Origin: Asparagopsis taxiformis
Taxonomy: Eukaryota > Rhodophyta > Florideophyceae > Bonnemaisoniales > Bonnemaisoniaceae
NCBI GenBank assembly: GCA_030407315.1
Contig: JALQPE010000601.1
Location: forward strand, 55,143 to 119,142
Direction of reading: 5' to 3'
Length of the DNA stretch: 64,000 nucleotides
Shown here: one piece after another, positions 59,535 through 64,000 of the stretch
Position numbering within the stretch: position 1 is the first letter of the stretch
How the letters are laid out: each line of letters begins with the position of its first letter
The notes under the pieces: generated by a model
Databases searched by the model: none
The model's input: the letters and a program-made list of their open reading frames with translations, nothing else
Told to the model about the DNA's origin: nothing
Made by a program: the position numbers and the translations under genes

Positions 59535-62500
59535 TGGAAAAGCAGATGTGTGTTCCATTGTGTGTGATCGAGAAGATATGGGGCGTAGAAGATGGGCTAG
59601 CAAGGGGTGAGGATGTTTTCGAGACACAGTCTAGTATCACTGGACGAAGATGAGGGAGGGTTGGTGAGGGATCCGACTCCATGATCTTGTTCACGATGTG
59701 TGTGTCGAAATGGCGGAGGGGAAGGAGGGAGTACGAGGTGGCATTGCCGGCTCGTGGATGGATACCGGAGATCACTACGGACTAGTCAAGGGGCTGCTGA
59801 AGATCATGCATCGAATGAAGTAGGAGGGAGTACGAGAGTGAAGAAGACAAATGGTGGGAACTGAGACGGAAGAGAAGTACATGAGCGATAACGTGGTACG
59901 ACACCTGCTCGGAGCTGGGCGGGTGAGTGCGACGCTCAAGTTGTTGACGGATTATCGATGGATCGAGAAGATGAATAAGGATGAAGAGCGAGCACCGTTC
60001 CAGAAGGTCATCGGCGAGCTGGAACTGGTACGAAGGCATTTAGAAGAAGAGAAGACAGAAGCTGGAAGAAGAACAGTCAGCGATTTGTACATCGTCACGA
60101 GGGCAATGGAGCTTGTATGATGCCGTACTGTATGAAGAACCGAGAAGAATGTACTTTTCAACTATTTGGGCGATTGCGCGATGTTGTGAGCGAGAGTGGG
60201 GTAGTAGAGCGAATAGTGTGTAGTATTGAGAGATATGCGAAGCGGCCTTGGGCTCGTTGTGGGCCTGGGGTGTTGACGAGTGGAGAAGCTTGTGCGACGT
60301 GTACTGGAGGTAGAGGGTGGCGGACTAGGCATGTGTGTGCGGGGTGGAGGGAAAGAAGTGATTGTGGGAGGGTGGGGCGGGAAGGTGTGGGTGTTGGATG
60401 GTCGAGATGGGAGGTGAAGAGGACGCTGGTTGAAGACGAAGATAGTGCCTTCCTGTATGTGTTTTTCGACCGCTCTTCGGGTTTGATATATTCATGCACG
60501 AGAAGAGGACAAGTGACAATCTGGAAAGAGGAGAAGAAGTTGCGATCGATGCAAGCCGAAGTAGGAGAGGAAGAAGATTCGATCGGTTTGTGTGCAGTGT
60601 TGCCGTCGTCGAAGAAAGTGGGTTCTGGGAACTAATAAAGGGCGACTACTGTGGATGGATGCAACGAGCGGGAGAGTAGTTCGAACTGTCGACGCGCATT
60701 CTGTTGGAGTGACTTCGCTGGCGATCGGAGGAAGCGAAACTGTGATGGTGTCTGGATCGTGGGATGGACGATTCGTGCATGGGATACGAAAAGCTTCGAC
60801 GACAGTGGCACTGTGTTCGAGCGGCACACAGCTGGGTGACCAGCGTGGCATTGAGCGCTGATGGAGACTGGCCCCGGCCTCGCGTCGTCGTCGAGGTACA
60901 AAAGCGTTCGGCTTTGGGACGTGCCGAGTGTGGAGCCATTATGGACATCACCTCACGAATATGACAATCCTGTGGTTTGTGTCCCTGTTCAGTAGCGATG
61001 ATCGCTTGTTGTATTCTATTGGCCCCTATGGAACGAACGTATGGCGGGTGGGGAATGGTGGTTGTGACGTGTCACTGGCGCACACTCTCCCTATTTCGTC
61101 ATCTTCAATTTCCGATTCGTACGGTCTGGGAGACGGCCCGGAACTATTCGTAATGAATGGCGATCGAGTACAAGTTTTGGGATGCGCGACAAGTCGACTG
61201 CAGCGACGATTCGGTCGGTGCATTTCTTCAGGATGCCAGGAGATTTGGAGTTTCTGAGGACGGGACGACAATGGTGACGTTGGATCGCGGTTCGCAATGG
61301 ATGGAGATACGCAACGTGTGTGACGTGTGTGGATCGCATCGATCGCGTCATTTCCAGTTTCGACAAACCCGGTTATGATCGTTCGCATTGGCAAGAATCA
61401 CTGGCCATATCAAACAACCAGGCGATTCGTCGCCTATTCTCTTCGTGGCAGTTTGTGTTGTTCACATCGTTGACGTGCAGAATGAAAATGTTTTGCCACT
61501 CTCTCTGATCTCGAGGAATGGTTGTATTCTCTTTGACACGCGATGAACTGGATGACGCATCGAATTCCGCAGACTCGAGTCGTACGGACGAGTTGAACAA
61601 ATGAACAAGAATGTTGGGCTACTGTCATTCAGTTCAGACAGTACGGTTATTTCAGCTTTCGCAGCCGCAAACCCGAACGGAACTGGAACCGATTTGACGG
61701 TATCCCTGACTGTCGAGACAAAGTCTGTGTCTTGGAATGTATCGTCAGAGAACCCATCGACGAAACACATCCGACGCCGATAGCACCGCTGAGTAGCACA
61801 GTAACCCCTCGCTTGGTCTGCAATCCGCAGTTTGACGGAAAGGACTTCCGTTTTCCGCGAAATGTCAAGTACGAACACGGCCAATCGTCTTTCACCATAG
61901 CCACATGGAGGATGATTTGATTGGAGCCCATTACAGCGCCAATGCATCCCGATTACTCTTTTCAACACAGCGAATGGGTATGTGCTATGTGGATCTAATC
62001 ACTGACAACACTAGTCTCACCGCCACGCAATACACCCCCTCTTCACTCTCAAACCTCGTCTACATCTACCCCCACCACAGCACACATCACAGATTCCGAA
62101 GCCGACGAAGTTACGACGTCTTCATAAGCCACGCCGGCACCGACAAGTTCACCATCGCATTGCCGTTGTACAACCTACTCGTCGCTCTCGGTTTCAAGGT
62201 GTTTCTGGACCGGCCAGAGCTGCGGCCCGGGGAGGATGCACCCGAGAAGATGATCAGGCGATGCGAACAGCGAAGATTGCAGTTGTGATACTGTCGCCGG
62301 AGTATGCTGCGCGGAATTGGACGCTGAAGGAGCTGATGTGCTTTTTTGGAGCGATTCCGTGCCGGTGGGGAGAGAGAGATAATCATTATTCCCGGTGTTC
62401 TACCGGTTGACCTGGACAACTGCAGAAACGAAAAATCGCTGTTTGGGCCAAGAACGACAAGGAGAGAATGTGTTTGTGGCTGAAGGGTTCTCTGGAGCGA

Positions 62501-62660
62501 ATGGTGGGTGAGCGGGAATATGAAGTACGTGATGTATTTGCAAGTTCTACAGTCGCTGAGCGTAGTGACAGGTATCGAGAAACGAGGCGAAAGTGACGAA
62601 TGAGAAAGTGAAGAGGAAAAGTGGCGCAAATGCAATTTGCTGAGAAGATCCGGGACGCTG
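59510..62660 (+). pseudogene. Host gene copy 2, linker, WD40 and TIR part (frameshifted)
   Basis: Follows the NB-ARC ORF in changing frames. LHDLVHDVCVEMAE near 59,675; linker MSDNVVRHLLGAGRVSA from 59,881; frame change near 60,115; WD40 strands GQVTIWKEEKK, GRVVRTVDAHS and IGGSETVMVSGSWDGR (60,500-60,770) with further breaks to about 61,250; a TIR domain in 61,905-62,288 reading SRRSYDVFISHAGTDKF and GFKVFLDRPELRPGEDA, then in another frame ILSPEYAARNWTLKELM to about 62,340. No mobile element interrupts it, so it gives the reference order for copy 1: NB-ARC, linker, WD40, TIR. At least eight frame changes. Confidence 0.8.
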
Positions 62661-63209
62661 TTGTGGAGGCGAAGATCGTCAGAATAGTGGGCAGGCTGCA
62701 GGTCCTAGTAGTGCACGGTAGAATGATGATAAAAAGATGATGGGATTGAAACTGAGTGCTAAAGATGTAGGTAGGATCGTGGTGTTGGAGTTTATTGGTC
62801 CGCAACTGAAACGGACGAGCTGTGATGATGGCGGTGGGCGACACAGATAGAATATTTCGAATGCAGTGAGATGTGCACGACGGGATGATAAGCGAATTTC
62901 GACTTGCGAGAATGATGCGCAACCTTTTCGTTGTGGACTCAGGGAGGCAGGTAAGTGCATTTGGTGATTTCGCACGGAGGCTGCCAAAGTGGAGGCAGTC
63001 TATACAGTGCATCTCGCAATGTTTCGCTATTCACACACTCGTTCACATTTCATGCACCCATCGCAACGCGCAGTCTACACCACACATCTTCGCAAACGGC
63101 AGCTGCAAGTATGGAGCCAACTCGGCCAAACCATTGTGCGCTCGACGCGATACGCTTTCTACTCTGGTGCAATGATATATTCGATGTGCGAAACAATCAG
63201 AAGTTAGAC
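62661..63209. other. Spacer after host gene copy 2
   Basis: No recognised gene. Contains the stretch near 63,070-63,130 that resembles 49,700-49,760. Confidence 0.4.
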
Positions 63210-64000
63210 ATGAAATGACCCACATGAGGTAGAGAAGACTCGCCCACGCAAGATGTATGGGCTGCTTGCAAAGACAACTGGCGATGATGGGGTGATAGGG
63301 GTGTTGGCGAAGGATGGATGTTCACTCGAGATGACGCATGGATGGGAAAATGGCGTGGAATTTGTCGAAACATGGCGGATGCGCGACGGTGAACGGAGGT
63401 GAAAGTCGAGAGCTGTCAGCGCGATGATCGAGGTGAACAAATGTGCATGGCGGCGGGCAGCGCGACTGGGAGTTAAAGTGGCTGTGGGAGCGTGTGAAAA
63501 TAAGAAAAACGGGTATCACAAATTTAGAGACATCGGCGAGACACTCGGAGACATCCATGGACTATGGAATGACAGGAAAGTGTCGAATCGTTCAGCATCA
63601 CACGCGACGCTTCCTCGACCGCGTGTTTTCCGATGATGTGACTCGTGGTGGTGTTGGCGCAATTGAAGTGGTGCGCCGCAACGTTGTGGCGATGGACGGA
63701 GACTCGGGGAGTGCTGTGTGTGTGGGCAGTTGGGCATGATGATAGTAGAATTGTGATGCCGGTGCACATGCGACAGTTGAGCGCGTCCACTGCACATGTG
63801 GTTGTGCGATAAATAGGAAAAGGCGTTTGGTGCAATTGTTGCGACTGTGTGTGACGGTGGATGTCGATTTGCGTCACGTGACCAGAGTTGTTATGTTATG
63901 TCGGTCGGTTGTCATTGTGCCGATACATTTGTTTGTCTGTCTTTGCAGATGCTCGTGTATTCCACGCTGCGCTCTATGTTCCATCAGCGTATCGTTGGAC
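63210..64000 (+). repeat. Start of the next array unit (matches 8,447-9,237)
   Basis: Collinear with the block after the copy 0 remnant; it runs to the window edge at the shared GTTCCATCAGCGTATCGTTGG. A third full gene may therefore begin roughly 2.7 kb beyond the window if spacing follows copy 1. Confidence 0.7.

Noticed and set aside
1..64000. tRNA, rRNA or other structured RNA genes
   Set aside because: No cloverleaf or rRNA core sequence was recognised by eye; the anticodon-arm-like segments are retrotransposon primer sites. A tRNAscan-SE run would settle this.

Overview
The window is nuclear DNA of a eukaryote with few or no introns. It is filled with LTR retrotransposons that lie in and around a tandem array of immune-receptor-like genes. 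The element types (two chromodomain Gypsy copies, several short-LTR Copia families) and an NB-ARC/WD40/TIR gene family, together with intermediate GC, suggest a red alga such as a florideophyte. That placement is inference and only moderately secure. Nothing looks bacterial.

Host backbone. With the mobile elements removed, what remains is a tandem array of one gene family: Pro/Ser-rich N-terminus, NB-ARC ATPase, WD40 repeats, C-terminal TIR domain. Copy 0 is only a TIR remnant (about 8,085-8,300). Copy 1 runs from an ATG at 11,923 to about 48,581 but is cut into five pieces. Copy 2 (58,308 to about 62,660) has no insertion but carries several frameshifts. The flank of a further unit starts near 63,210 and matches 8,447-9,237. 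Leaders of copies 1 and 2 match (11,034-11,922 and 57,398-58,307).

Mobile elements, left to right. A2 (1-516, minus, partial) and A1 (537-5,348) are Copia copies head to head. G1 (12,322-22,975) is a chromodomain Gypsy element in copy 1, and Copia element B (14,920-20,137) is nested inside its reverse transcriptase. G2 (23,730-29,272, minus) is a nearly intact chromodomain Gypsy element with identical LTRs. D (29,715-34,927) is a divergent, apparently intact Copia element with a Tudor-like domain. C1-C2 (36,400-47,186) is a head-to-tail tandem of two full Copia copies between one pair of target duplications. C3 (50,211-55,591, minus) is a third copy of the same family. Five-base target duplications were found for A1, G1, B, G2, D, the C1-C2 array and C3. 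For G1, G2, D and C1-C2, copy 2 shows the uninterrupted target sequence.

Shared element biology. All Copia families place a sequence resembling the complement of the initiator-tRNA anticodon arm directly after the 5' LTR. In D the polyprotein ATG lies inside that site. Families A, B and C have LTRs of about 95-127 bp, and just before the 3' LTR they carry a GC-rich segment with a second copy of the LTR start; in A and C this copy sits in the loop of a perfect hairpin. Many single-base differences between near-identical copies are homopolymer indels, so some pseudogene calls may reflect base-calling errors.
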